Shown: one piece after another, positions 47,629 to 60,404 of the stretch
Position numbering within the stretch: the first letter of the stretch is position 1
How the letters are laid out: the number at the start of each line of letters is the position of its first letter
NCBI GenBank assembly: GCA_911728455.2
Contig: OU452222.1
Coordinates: forward strand, 4,378,108-4,442,107
DNA: 64,000 nt
DNA from: Marthasterias glacialis
Lineage: Eukaryota > Echinodermata > Asteroidea > Forcipulatida > Asteriidae
Reading direction: 5' to 3'
Program-made: the position numbers and the translations under genes
The notes under the pieces: generated by a model
The model's input: the letters and a program-made list of their open reading frames with translations, nothing else
Databases searched by the model: none
What the model was told of the DNA's origin: nothing

Positions 47629-50600
47629 AGAAATGTTGTCTTGTGAGCTTCCGAGATTGAAAAGAATCATTTGAATGTCGATAACGATGAATTCTTGACA
47701 TTATCTTTGGGAAATGCGTCTTCGGTTCAGGGTTACATTATAATTACATTTTACGCTACGGTTACGGATATTTCGGTTGCTTGGTTATTAACATCAGGTT
47801 GTCGATTCCAACTCCATGATGATGGTTGATTTATTATCAATGCCTAGAATAATTAGTGTCCGCCCTGTCACTGAACCGAAATCGACTCATTGGAGCAGGT
47901 TTTTTTTTTAATACAGTCATTTGACATTTCACAGAAAAGGTTTGTCTGAAGAGATATCGGCTTTTACGGTTTTTCTGACGTCAGGGAACCTTTGTGAGTT
48001 TCTACTTTTTTTTCAACGACGAATTCAGTCTTGCATTGTTTTTAGAGTTGAGATCACCTCTATTGGAAATATTTGAGTGTGATTTGCTGTTGTTATTCTG
48101 TTGCTGTCGCTGTCGTTGTCGGGTTTTTTTTCTTCAAAAATTGTAATCATAATTTAACTTTACGAGTAATGACTTGGAATTTAGAGTTGGAACATAAACC
48201 GCTTTCGTTGATTTCACTGAAAAAAATAAACCAGCAAATTTTGGTGAAAACCATAAATGCTTCCCTCCGCCCATGATGAAAGGTTTATGGTAGGCTGACG
48301 TTGAGGGGGTACTTCTCAAAGAATGTCACTCTGAGTGCTTGTTATAAGAGCGACTCGCTAATTGAATATTAGATATTGATCTATGTATTGTTTACCCTTT
48401 GACGTTTCAGAGTTGTATAAACGCTTCTTAAAAAATGTATTTCATTTGTCAATTTTTCCCAGAAGTGAGCAATTCACACCAAATTTTGCTGGTCATTGGT
48501 CGAGTAACGAGATAGTTCTTAGAGTTCAAACATTAGATTGGATAAAATGAACTCATTTAGCATATACAGAACACAAAGGTTTAAAATTAACATTACGCAC
48601 TATTAGATCAGTCACATTTCCAAGTAAAATATGCCTAAGTCCATCGTTGTGGAAATTGATGAACAATCCACGACGGTTAATGTCGGCCAGTGAAATATGA
48701 ATGGTCTTGGCACCTTTGTTATTTCCAATTATCGGGGAAAACAAGTAGAAGTGCATTTGCAATTTAGGTGAAATGGGTTCACACTGTCAAATCGGACTTC
48801 ATCTTCAATTGTAACATCTTATTAGTGTGCAACGAAGTATGATGGCGGTAAATCGACCGTGAAATGAACGCCGCGCCCTATGAATTGCCGCTCGGTTTCA
48901 CCCGCAAAACGCCGCGCCGTCTCCCATCGGATGTATCCCCAAACGAAGTGGTGGCACCGATTTCGCCAGCTTGGATCGGTTTTTTTTTTTCTTCTTCTTC
49001 TTCTTTTCTTTTTTTTTTCTTTTTTTTTTTACTTTGCGTTCTGAGATGCGATTTTGAAGCGCCAATCCACTGTTAAGTGCTCATACTGCAAGGTCGAATC
49101 AAAGGTTCACGCCGGGATTACAATTTAGGCCTGAAGTCTACATTATAGATCTAGCCGATACCGCTTTAGCGCATAACAACTCAGAGTGTTGAACATACAA
49201 TAGTTTGGTACCTCTAAAATTGTTTGAATCTTTGTACTTAGTAAGAATCTTGCAAAACAAATCTCAAAAACTCTTGCAGTATCCGCAAATACATATAACC
49301 TCTGTGTAGGGCTGCAAGCTATACACACAAAATACATGTGCGAACAATTTCAATTTCAAAGGTCTTTCGAGTTGTAATAAAAAATAGCGAGACATCTAGT
49401 TTATGTTTTTCACCGTGCGCCGTAAAACCGTTCCCGGGCGAAATGCGAACACGGCAAAACAGCCGGAAAGCCGGAACGAGGAAACACATCTCGCGGCTCG
49501 GCGAGGGTGGGGGCGGGGCTTCTGTGTCTGCTAGTTCACCGTCACTACAGCTGCAGTGCGATTATCATGTCAGAAAAAAACACTTGGTCTGTATTGTGTG
49601 TACATGACGGCCTGGGGGAAATGTGTCTCAACTTCTGCATGATGCGAATGAGTGGGTGAGGGGTGGGGGTGGGGGACTAGATGGCGTAACAAGTGCATTG
49701 TACTATACTATGATGATCTGTGAAGTTACAGTTAATTGGGCAAGCACTGAGTGGGAGATTTTGTGCCATATTTACGTGGTTTGGAACAGTAGTTTTATGT
49801 TTTGAATAAGATTGCCTTCTCGCTTAAAGCGTTCCTTAGAAGGTGGCTAAGAAAGGTCATGAAACTGGCGTCGTGTAAGGGGGTTGATGTACTATACTTT
49901 AGGACTATACGGGGGCTACAACGGTGTACATTAACCAGCGAAGTCTGGTTCCCTGTTTCTATGCAGTATTTCACAGACATGAGAGAGAGAAAAGTCAAAA
50001 AGTAGATTTCAAACAAACAAACAAACAAACAAACAAACAAACAACCCAACGAACAAAAAGAAAAACAAACTTCTGAGGCTGTGATGTGAAACGCATCTTT
50101 TGTTGCGCGGGATCCGAGAGGAAACATGAAACGGCCGTCGGTATATCGCGATCACCTGGCTATAATAATAATGTGATGATCTACATTCGCTTTCCGTATG
50201 TTTGACGTTTCGCGTAATGAATTTGTCGTACCAATTATGATACGTCGACTGCGCAGTACAATGGCATAAACGAACGTACAGATAGGCTGTGCCCACACGA
50301 ACTTGGACAGTAGAACCTTGTGTTAATTTGGCGACAAAATGTCACATTCCTTGGTTAGTGGTTATTTATCATTTTAGAATTTATAATTTGTTGGCCTTGC
50401 TAGCGAGTCTGTGTGTATTCGTTTCCCTGATTATTGTCTCATTTTGTTATCGTAGCATTTTTCCTCTCTTTTTTTTCCAATAATAACTTAGAAAACGTGA
50501 TATTCATTTACACCTGCAAATTATGTGTCACCGTGGGGAGGGGGTCGTTATAACAAGGCAATGTAGGTCAGCTCTAAGTGCAAGGTATCTTAAAAGACAA

Positions 50601-50732
50601 TGTAAAAGATTGGTCATTACCGGAAAATACTTCAGAGCAATGGCTGTAGCGTAACCAGGGGAGGGCGGGGCTTGCTCCCCCCGAATATTTCTCGTTGTTT
50701 ACACTCTAACGTGACCCAAAATTAATAAAACT
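47629..50732. other. No gene recognised; CpG-rich patches at 48840-48990 and 49425-49560
   Basis: The second patch contains GGGGGCGGGGC, a GC-box-like motif. Other tracts are T-rich 48980-49031 and (CAAA)n 50010-50044. No convincing coding sequence. Confidence 0.35.
50010..50044 (+). repeat. (CAAA)n microsatellite
   Basis: About eight uninterrupted AAAC units. Confidence 0.9.
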
Positions 50733-51096
50733 TTAAAGGCACTACACAGGTTTGGTAAAGCTGATAGTGCAGTGTTCTTACTATGTCCGATTCAATGACA
50801 AACAAACAAAATGAAAATTTGAGCTTTGTCCGTCGTCTGAGTCAGGAGAAAATCCTGCACACTTTTCAGCATGTAAAACACATTGTCCTTAATTTCGGTT
50901 GTTACAACCGAAATCAGCTGTTGCGTTTTTTTAGGTTTTCAGATACAGTTTTCTCGAACATGACATCATTTCAGATGCAACTATTTCACATAAAAACTGG
51001 TTCTGGTATGAACTTCATAAACAGTAAGCTTTCAGACTGAAACTAAACGATGATGTTTTTTTGTATCCTTACCAATCCTGGATACAATGCCCTTAA
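50733..51096 (-). mobile_element. TTAA-flanked MITE, abutting the next element
   Basis: It begins TTAAAGGCACTACACAGGTT and ends in CCCTTAA. The reverse complement is found at 34536-34906. It shares its right-hand TTAA with the element starting at 51093. Confidence 0.8.
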
Positions 51097-51488
51097 AGGC
51101 AAAGTATACCTTTGGTTTTTGGAACCGTACATTTGCCTTAATGCTATATAATTGTAGATATATGCCATAAAACTAACCTGTGTAAGTTTCATTTCAAAGG
51201 GTGGCAGCGTTTTTGAGATATCGCCAAAAATCTGGAGCGGTTGTGTTCACGCAGAAGAAGTATCCGTCATTGGAATACTTATTCTGAGAAGCGTTACGGC
51301 CATAACGCTTCTCAGATTCAAATTTGGGGGGATAAAAAGTGATATAATTTCCCATAACTGCAGTACTTCGAAGTGAAACGTTTCTCAAAATGCATTTATA
51401 CTATCCAAAGCTGCTGTACTTCTTACCAAGTAAGTTATTATTTTCATAAATTTTCAGAGTCATTACCAAACGTATACAGACCCTTTAA
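51093..51488 (+). mobile_element. TTAA-flanked MITE of a second subfamily
   Basis: It begins TTAAAGGCAAAGTATACC and ends CGTATACAGACCCTTTAA, with TTAA on both sides. The interior holds a local palindrome (AGAAGCGTTACGGCCATAAC, then GCTTCT) at about 51288-51312. No coding capacity. Confidence 0.75.
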
Positions 51489-52615
51489 GAACGAATCGAG
51501 AAACATTTGAGAAATGTTTTTCACGAAAAATGACTGCGGTTTACTTTTGATACGCCCCCCCCCCTCCCATTAATTAAAAATGGTTTGTTTTACAGTAACA
51601 TGTGGACAAAAAGTGGACTGATCCAGGAAAAACTTCAGGAGTTAAGAAATTGAACAGGAAACCAACTTGCAATTGGGCTGGTTCTACTTGCATTTCAAAT
51701 TGCCTGCTATATTTCAATTTTATATTCTTATTTTACTTATAAAGCCTATGCATTCATATTCCAATGCGTCACGATAAGATCACAAATGGAACAAAAGCAT
51801 GAAGTTAATTCCTGGAACGGTCTGACAAATATGGGATGCTATTTTTGTTTTTACCTCCACACAGCGTTTTACTTTCAGCGAAACAAAATCAGCCAAGCGT
51901 AATAATAAACGTTGATATTGTCCGAACGAGTCCGCTCAAGTGAACGGCAATTTTATGAACGCACGCGAAAAGAAACCTTCAAATATTCCAAAGTAAACAA
52001 GCCATTCGATATTAATATAGCATTTTTGTATTGTTACACAGCCATTTTTCCTGCTCTCTGAATCATTTTGACAGTGGCGAGGCTGGAAGGTGAAGACTAT
52101 GGCGCGTTTTGTTTTGGAAATGAATCAATAAATTAGTAATAATTTAATTGTCTTTGAAACGGATTGTCATAATAGTGGCAATATGATAAGGTTTGTGAAT
52201 TTGCAAAATACTAATAAACGCAACTTACTCATGAGACCTTTGTAAACCTGTAATTTTTTTAAACATCTACAACATTTTGTTCATAATTACAGTATTATAT
52301 TCTAACAGTGTGAACGTGAAGCAATGTTCATGCTCCTAAGATTCTTCTTAAGAACTCACACGTTTTTTTTAAGGGTTTTTGCATGCAGTGGCATCCACAG
52401 AATTCTTTGGCGAGTTACAAAATACCCAATTCAAACAAACCTACGACAAACCATACAAAGCAGATATAATCTTACATTTAAAAATGTCACTACGTTCTCA
52501 GAATTGCTAAGAATTGACAAATGTTTACGTTCCAAAAAAATTGTTTTGCTTGTTCTGTGTTACAGTTGGGTTAGACATTCTAGCAAATGAATTCAATGAA
52601 GTGAAGTTAGTTTGA
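51489..52615. other. No gene recognised
   Basis: AT-rich DNA with a C run at 51557-51565; no repeat assigned. Confidence 0.35.
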
Positions 52616-52677
52616 ATTGCCCCGGTCAACATTGGTAAAGTCTCTGTAAGTGATTTAATTCTTTGCACAAATCAAGA

Positions 52678-52708
<31 letters not shown>

Positions 52709-52993
52709 CGGTGAAAATTTCAACCCATTTCGTTATTGCATTTGCGAGAAAACGGTAAAAATGCATTCAGCATTTTTGTACGCATTCTTAGGCGGAGTTT
52801 TGGTCTCACGTGAGACGAATAATCATTTGTGGATCTCATTCAATTTATTACTCAAAAACGATAGGTACTTCAGGCAGATATAATATGTCAAGGAAAGTTT
52901 TGTACCGTCATTAACTTTATACCATGTAAGGTATATGTAAATCTGTAAATATTTATGTTTTCCTTTTTAACCAATGTTAAGCTGTGGTTTTAA
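52616..52993 (+). mobile_element. TTAA-type MITE family member 4
   Basis: GCCCCGGTCAACATTGGTAA at the left and ACCAATGTTAAGCTGTGG at the right. The body is as in member 1, but a poly-A run (52685-52708) replaces part of it. Confidence 0.8.
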
Positions 52994-54009
52994 GAATCAA
53001 GTGATGTCGGCACGACCAAAATCACGAAACAGCCGTTGTATAAACACATCCCCCCATGTAGTTTAAGATCTGAAGAGACATTATAATACTTGAGGGTGAA
53101 TTTTTTACTGTATTGAATGCAAACCATTCTTTAAATGCGTCCAGTTAATGTGCAAGTTATTTCCGTCTCAATTAACCCATATCCGTCTCCGTCAAATCTA
53201 TATCGTCTATACCGTATACCTGTTGTGCCCATGGCCCGTAGTTTATTCTCGACGTTTCGACCAATAATAAATTGTCCTATATGGTTGATTGATTGATAAT
53301 GTAGGTTTACCGGCTGTACGTTCAACTTCTTGACTCTTGAAGACCATTCTTGAACAGTATGGGGTGTGGGTGGGAGATAAATGAAACGTCTCGACACTTT
53401 CATCCATGGCCCTAGTAATATAATTGCGTTTATTAGTAACGCTGCATGCATTGTGCTGTAATGTACGTCACTTTTGTTAATGCAGATAAATTACAAGATC
53501 GGTGTTTGTTGAAGAAACAAAATAAGTTTCAGTCGGAAATTTCACTCATCATAAATGTCATACCAGTACCAGTCATCACCCAGAGAACTTAATAATTATG
53601 GTAAACAAATTGTGCCATTATTATGTAGCTAATCTGGCCGCTGTTGGCTCCGATGGTCGAAAATTAATCAACCATTGCAAATAAAAAAAGCAAATCAAAT
53701 CAAATCAAATATTTTTCCCTTTAAAATACCTAAATTTAAAATCAAGACAAATCACAAAATTGGTGGTAATCGATCGGAAGGCTCATCTTATCTGTGTAAA
53801 GTTCATACTAGTACAAAACCTCCGGAGAAATATGCCCCAACGAAATACGTCAAATCAAAGTCGAGTTAATATCATTTCGGAGATACCACAAAAGGATGCA
53901 GCTATCTTGTTTTGATTAATGCAACCGGAATGATCCTGATTTGACCTTGCTCAAAATCCTTGACAAACTTGAAGCCGTCTTTCACTCAACCATGACCATT
54001 GAGAATGAT
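52994..54009. other. No gene recognised; TCGACGTTTCGA module, copy 3 at 53249-53280
   Basis: The copy reads CTCGACGTTTCGACCAAT on the plus strand with weaker stem pairing. An (AAATC)n-like tract lies at 53692-53710. Confidence 0.4.
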
Positions 54010-54521
54010 TTAAAGCCCCAGCTCAACATTGGTAAGAAGAAAAACATAAATGTTCACAGATGTACATATACCTTTCATGGTATAAAGATAATGATGGTAG
54101 AAAACTTTCCTTGAAACATTTCAGCCTGAAGTGTTATCTTTTTTAAATAATAAAGGAATCAAGATCCAAACGTTAATATTTGTCTCATGTGAGACCGAAA
54201 CTCTGCCTAAGAATGTTTACAAAAATGCTGAATGCATTTGTACCGTTTTCTCCAATGCAATAACGAAATGAGCTGCAATATTCGTAGGTTGGTTTTATTA
54301 CATAATTATTTTGTTTTGTACAATGTTGATCGGGGGATTTAGAACTCACTTCACTTCACTTATTTCATTTGTTTGCTGAATGCATTTTTACCGTTTTCTC
54401 GCAAATGAAACAACGAAATGAGCTGACATTTTCACAGGTTGGTTTTATTACAAATATCTTGATTTGTGCAGAGAATGGAAGCATTTACAGTCAGTTTGCC
54501 AGTGTTGAGCTGACGCTTTAA
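54010..54521 (-). mobile_element. TTAA-type MITE family member 5, with internal duplication
   Basis: It begins TTAAAGCCCCAGCTCAAC and ends GAGCTGACGCTTTAA with TTAA on both sides. The segment from TTTACCGTTTTCTCGCAAAT to the end (about 54388-54521) repeats part of 54235-54345, so the copy is about 150 bp longer than its relatives. Confidence 0.8.
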
Positions 54522-57185
54522 TTCAACACATTGTTTTCATGTTATGCAAATCGGTTTGTCGAAGTGATTTGAACCAGTATTTTCAAGTAGAATTGCAATT
54601 TGTTAATTTCATTTACATAAAAAATTACTAACACCACGCCTTGTCTTTAATTTAAGTCCACGGTTGTGATTAATTGTGTTCTCTGGAACTTACCCAAGTA
54701 TGTCAGTCTTCGCTGTTAATGCCATGGATGTAGAATATTACACACCAATCCTTCGGAAATCAATCTCATGATGGTTTGGCGTCACTTGGCATTGCGCTCT
54801 TTGTGTGGTGACATTATCTCTAATGTTCATTATGTTGACGGTAATATGATTGCACGCTGGTTGGATCGCACTAGCATACAGAAACCTTAATCAAGACCAC
54901 ATTGCTTATTCATAAACCATTCATAATCACTTTAGCTTACTCCAATTGAATCACAGTTTCCCGCGTAAAAAAAATGCTCCTTTTTTTCTTGTGTGAGTGT
55001 GCGCGCGTCGCGACAGTTTTGTAAGACTAAAGTGGCGTTTTGTTGTGAGCTGCCTGGGTCTCGCCAGATTCATCAAGCCTTCGGTCTTGACTTACTGGGC
55101 CGCCGCGAATAATAATGATATCAAGTTAGCTATTCAGAGATAAAGATGTCTTTTCCAATTTATTGCAAAGGGCGAAGTACGTCCACTGTACGGGGGGCCA
55201 GTGGTGAAATTGTCCCCACGTGCCGTCCGTACACGCACGGTCGCCGTTGTTGAGCAGACATGCTGACGGGGACGATATAAAAAAAAACGCGCGAAATCTA
55301 ATCTCGTTGGCCTTTTTTTTCTGACACAACCCCCCACGCTGTGAAGCCATTTGGGTTTCCTTAACAGTTGCCATTACCTCTCGTTCACAGTTGCTCACTT
55401 TACTCAGCCAGACGTCTTAGCTATACGATTATATTTAAACTTATCATGTCACTGTGTTTCACAAAGACTGGGACTCTAATCAAATTTGCTGTGGAACTTT
55501 TTTTTTCTTCCCACTTTGATATTGCATTATCTACTGCATCCTCTTTTTTATCTGGGGTAATTAGGGAAGCTTGCCTCACTTGGGCTCCGGAGAATACTAC
55601 GGTATGCATGCACACGGTGGCTTCGTGTGATACCAACATCGGCCCCAGCTCGTTCGATAATGTCGAGGTTTTCATCATCTGAAAGGGGAACAGCGTGTAC
55701 ATTTAGTTGCATCGTCAAAGAGAAGTTATGGAAAAAAATTGTAGAAAGACTACAATTTAACTTGAATGTTTTCAACATCAAGAGAAAATAACATATCAGA
55801 AAAAAGCTATCATAATAATAAGTTCAAACCGTGTACCAATCATCCGGCGACTATTGTCTGTCAAAGTCTAGAAAATAGCATACACGATAACTATCGTGCA
55901 AGTACGTACACGATAACTATCTTGTACGTACACGGTTAGAGTGAGATTGTTTTTTTATTCACGTGGCGGCTATACGCTTCCGTATTAACCGAGGTATGTA
56001 ACATAATTGTTTTTATTGTTTTAGATTCATTCCCATCGTGCTTTATTTTCACTCGACACATCATGTTACAAACCTGTGAACATTTTACAGAACTCACACA
56101 ACAAAAACTGGCGTGTTCATATGGTCTCCCTATAGTGGTATCTACAATTGTGACAATACCGACATGGTGCTAATTTTCACAGTCATCAACAAAAGCGATG
56201 GGGATAACTAACTCTGTAATTTGTGTTCATGTTGTCACATATAGATACCAAGAGAATCACCGTTTTTTGCAGTACAGTGGTTACATTTCCGTGAAAGACA
56301 CTGGGTGAAAAAACGGTTCATTGTTTCTGAGGGATTATGTGCGCCATCATAAACGTAACTGCCAGACGGGGAAATGAGGTGGAGGATCCACGTTGGCATC
56401 ATTCACCCAGCACAAAGGCTCAATATGGTGGCATGACAAGCAATTCATTCCAACCATTGTTGATGAATGTAATTATAACACAAGGCAGACTATCAGTGCT
56501 GTGCATTGATGAAGACATTGATTGATTTATAAATTAAAATGGGTTTATTGTTAATGACATCTTGAGAAATTATGGCGATTTGTCATTCCACATGAATTAC
56601 CACGAGTAACCAGAATAAACCTTTCCCATGGCGCTGCCAATTTTTTATTTATTTTTTAGTCGTTCTTACACTCAAATTAGTGTACTCAAAACGAGGCTTG
56701 AATAACAAAATAACAAAAATAGCAACTGTGTTTATGGAGCGCCTAGTACCTTCAGGAAACAAATCTCCAAGCGCAAAAGAACAAAGTGAAAAAATTGTGG
56801 GCTGCAAATCAACTGTTTTCCTACTAGGGGCCATTGCCACCTACTCCTGGGGCTAAAACAGTCTGTAAGGATGTAGGCATGTGTATCATCCATCAGAAGC
56901 CTGGCTGGTAGAGCAGAAAAGCTCTACCTCCCCAACTTAAGTATGAGAAGAGTTGAAATTGTGTGACGGTGGTAGCCAGTACTTTATGTGAAGAGAGAAA
57001 TAGTTCATTGACCTTTCCTAAGTGGAGTCAATTAATGACGGTCTTTACGGCGAGACTAATTGATATGCTAATGATGTCACTATTTTAAAATTAATATGCG
57101 ACGGCTCATTAAACGATCGTTTGTTGCGGACCGTGACTAGCAATCATTGCTGGTGTATGGAAACAAAAGTATGGAACTCTATAAC
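54522..57185. other. No gene recognised
   Basis: Overlapping minus-strand frames at 55421-55781 read like protein but match nothing I know. A short repeated palindrome lies at 55881-55933. Confidence 0.35.
55881..55933. repeat. Two copies of TACACGATAACTATC on a 26-bp period, with GTACGTAC palindromes
   Basis: Copies at 55881 and 55907. Each is followed by a CGTGCAAGTACGTAC- or CTTGTACGTACAC-type palindrome. Confidence 0.7.
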
Positions 57186-57186
57186 T

Positions 57187-57715
57187 GCCGCGTCATCTAA
57201 TGAGACGATAGACTGGTTTCCAGTCCCTGTATCGTTTTCATTCTGGCTGTATATAGGGGCCGGTAGCGGGTAATGAAAGTTAGAATATACCTGGCAGATT
57301 TCTGCCAGGTATATGCTGATTAGAATTAGCATATAGATGTACGTAATCCCATAATGCAATGCGGCCGTTACACAAAACATGACAGACACAGAATCTCAGA
57401 ATCTCCCATCGTGCAAGCTAACGTTAGTTATAAGATGTTTTATTAAAGTTCGCTTGAATTTTGATGTTGAAGGTTGGTTCACTATGTCCGAGTGAAGGGT
57501 TATGATACACATTAGTGTGCTAGTGTCAAACAACAAAATAGAAACGTCACGAGCATAGCCAACGTCATCTCTAAAAACTAGAAAATTATTACTGCGCCCG
57601 CGCTGTCGAGGGCCAATCAAAAGCGCCATATCGGTAGTAACTACCGGTCCCTAGTCAGAAGAGGACGATATAGGGACCGGGAATCAGTCTATCCAGACGA
57701 CGGTATCGTGCCAAG
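57187..57715. mobile_element. Inverted-repeat element with about 80-bp TIRs and nested hairpins
   Basis: The left arm GATAGACTGGTTTCCAGTCC at 57206-57225 and its continuation to about 57275 pair with 57625-57694, which contains AGGGACCGGGAATCAGTCTA. Inside lie two overlapping hairpins: ATATACCTGGCAGA/TCTGCCAGGTATAT at 57285-57314 and TATATGCT/AGCATATA at 57310-57335. No transposase. Confidence 0.6.
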
Positions 57716-57763
57716 ACGACTCAATGTATAATGGATTCGCTCGTGACGTTCTTCAACATGATG

Positions 57764-57891
57764 AGGCTGTGTTCGAATTAACGGCTTCTCTAGTGGCTAT
57801 GGCCGGATCACAGAAAATTTCTATTCTTCAACGTTGTTGTTGCAGCCAACGGCCGTAGCCGCAGCCGAAGTCGCTTGATTCGGACACGGCC
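57764..57891. mobile_element. GGCCGTGTCC inverted-repeat MITE, second copy
   Basis: GGCTGTGTTCGAATTAACGG at the left pairs with GTCGCTTGATTCGGACACGG at the right. Related to 44630-44752. Further ACGGCT repeats follow to about 57990, giving an Ala-rich open frame (57909-58091) of no coding value. Confidence 0.6.
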
Positions 57892-58179
57892 TGAGACTAA
57901 TTACGGCCGTGGCCGGATCGGCGGCTGTAGCTACGGCTTTGGCTGTTGCTAAGGATGTTGCCACGCTTATTCAAGCCGCAACCACAGCCGCTAATTCGTC
58001 ACACGGCCCAGGAAATCAACTCACAAATAGTAATTTGGTCTCACCGAGATCACTGACTGGAAACCATACAGAAATCATTTCTCTGTGCTGAAATTATTAG
58101 ATGGAAGTCGACGTCTTAGTAGTGGGGCAGATGGGAGAAATGTTTTGGTGAATTTTGCCTTTGAAGACACAAGCAGAGT

Positions 58180-58531
58180 TTGGCACACAGACAGAGTATG
58201 TCATGAGAAAGATATCAGGCTGTTTGGCAAACGCAGATTTGTCCTACGAGTCCTATAGGTAGAGCAACATGCAATTTTTCTAAATTTTAAAAATGACTGC
58301 CATTCCTTGTTATTCTACCGTATATTTTTCTTTCAAAGGACAAGTCTGCGATAGCCCTATCCTGTTGGTAAGAGTAGACGTTTTTAAGCCGGAAGTGCAA
58401 TGTAAACGGATGGTATACATATCGTGGGCATAAACATTCGTTTACACTGCACGTCTGGCTCCAAGACGTCATCACTTACCAACAGGATAGCCAGATATCT
58501 TCATCATGACATACTCTGACTGTGTGCCAAA
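58180..58531. mobile_element. Foldback MITE with a second foldback element inserted
   Basis: The outer arms at 58180-58222 (TTTGGCACACAGACAGAGTA, then TGTCATGAGAAAGATATC) and 58489-58531 pair nearly perfectly. The family relative is at 2600-2880. The inner right arm (AAAGGACAAGTCTGCGAT) is interrupted just after its end by the 134-bp element at 58357-58490. Confidence 0.75.
58357..58490. mobile_element. 134-bp foldback element nested in the 58-kb MITE
   Basis: Ends are CTATCCTGTTGGTAAG and CTTACCAACAGGATAG. The interior also pairs (AGCCGGAAGTGCAATGTAAA against TTTACACTGCACGTCTGGCT), so nearly the whole element is one hairpin. TA at each end is consistent with a mariner-type target duplication. 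It is absent at the matching place in the 2.6-kb copy. Confidence 0.78.
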
Positions 58532-60030
58532 TTTCATGCTTGTATCACCAAGTGGCACAATCCCATTACCTAGCTGCCGCCCTATATAGATGCATCGCAT
58601 AGAAAAAAAGCTCTGTGGATTCATGAAGCGGTCTTGGCAAGATAAATCATCACGGCAAGTCGACCTGTTCCATCAAACATGTCAACTTAGCGAAATAAAA
58701 CGTCTCTTTTTTCTGGGTAGGTTGTACGGCACCCACGGGGCTCGGTACACCAAAAAATGTAATGACTCCCCAAAGAAAACAAAATCATAAAGATGGCCAA
58801 CCCAATATCTCTTGAATGCTAGTGTTGGATGGCTTATTAACTCAGAATATATATCCGACCGTTTTATAACGTAAATAGACAATGTCAAAGAGCAAAGAGG
58901 AAAAACAACTCGAGCCCGGTAAAAACTGGGCCGTCCCCAGGCGGTGTTGCATTTACTATTAAAACATCGACGTCTGTATGTAAAACACATGGCCGAAAAA
59001 TAACTTACAAAATGCATTACAGTAAAAAAAAAACTTGTTCCGTGCGTGTAGAGTGAAACAAAACACCGCTGTACAAACAGACTTATCGAATGAAATTACC
59101 GCATATCACATATCCTTAAAGAAATTTCAAACCAATTTAAAGATTTGGGTGCATTCTTGTGTGGTATTCCATAGAGATAAAAGGGAAGAAAGAAAGATGA
59201 GGAGAAGAAGAAGAAAAAAAATAGCTTGACGGAAACATAGAATAGTTGGTTTACGCACGGGCGAACCCGTTGCATGCAATATTCTGAAGGAATGGTTTCG
59301 GTATGGCCTACAGCGGGTTAAGTGTTTGTTCAGGACTAACAGTCGATAGCATAATATTTCCCTTTCCTGGCCCATCTTCTTCTAATTGTTTATTCGTCGT
59401 CTTTGGAGTGATTTTTTTCAGGGGAAGTTTTTTTTCTTCTCCTCGCGTCTACCTGAAGGGACTGCAGATAGTGTTTGACAGACGGGGGATCGTCAATACA
59501 AGAATAAAGTGACGCTGTGCGTATATCACTTTAAAGCCGTTGGTTTTGGGAAGAGCAGCTTCGTTTAAATCTGATTGTATTAATTGAATCATTTGTCATC
59601 AAACAAGGTGGATAGCGTCTTCGCAAAAAAACACCCTATTAACATTAGGATCTGTCAGGACTTTTGTGCACAAGCTGATTTCGATTTGTTAAATCGAAAT
59701 AAGAAATTGAACGTTGGGGGCAGTGTTTTCACATCGTGGCCAGAGCTGTGCGTTAGCCATTAGCCCTTCTCGCTCCATAAAAGCATATTATGCGCTCACA
59801 GGGTGCCAGACTAGACAACACAATGGGTTGTGCTCGCCCCTCTGTATTATACTGACAGTATGAGACAGAGATCAGTGATTGTGCTAGATTAGGACCGAAA
59901 ATGGCGTCCAGCAATCACTTGACCAAAGAAAACTGGTCCCACCATGTCGCATCTCAACACACAGCTCCGATATGGCAGTATTTCAGACGGATATATTCAG
60001 GTCAATAAAAATTATATACTGGTATCAACA
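58532..60030. other. No gene recognised
   Basis: Short open frames and poly-A/AGAAG tracts near 59190-59222. Confidence 0.35.
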
Positions 60031-60250
60031 ATCTAAAAAAAACTCCCGAGTCAGAATTGACCCGGATTCAGGGTCCCAGAGGGCCTGAACATCTTCTGAG
60101 TCAGGCTGACCCGGAAAAGGGTCAACAAATAGTTTAAAAAAACAGTCAGTTTGACCCAATTTATGGGTAACTTTGACACGGATTCCGAGCCACACTGACC
60201 CAACGGGTCTCGGAATCCGGGTCAATTCTGACCCCGGGAGTTTTTAGAGT
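60031..60250. mobile_element. TTGACCCGGATTC MITE, best-preserved copy
   Basis: The left end ACTCCCGAGTCAGAATTGAC continues into CCGGATTC. The right end GAATCCGGGTCAATTCTGAC continues into CCCGGGAGTTTTTAGAGTG. This gives TIRs of about 40 bp. Copies at 11497-11690 and 46449-46658. Confidence 0.82.
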
Positions 60251-60404
60251 GAATTTGTCTTTAAAAGAAAGCTGTAAAATTAAAAGTTGTTCCTGAGATT
60301 TTTTTTTCTCTCGACAATACCAGCCGTGTATAATATCTTCCATTGGAGAGAAAACCTTTCAGCATCTTATCAGATGCTATTCGTATGATATTCGTAGATG
60401 ATAC

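Noticed and set aside
47583..48320. Histone gene upstream of the stem-loop
   Set aside because: No frame on the minus strand contains histone-like Lys/Arg-rich sequence or known motifs; the only open frame (48134-48319) is unlike any histone.
55421..55781. Overlapping minus-strand frames with protein-like text
   Set aside because: Two frames and the plus strand are all open over the same bases, with no splice support or family match.
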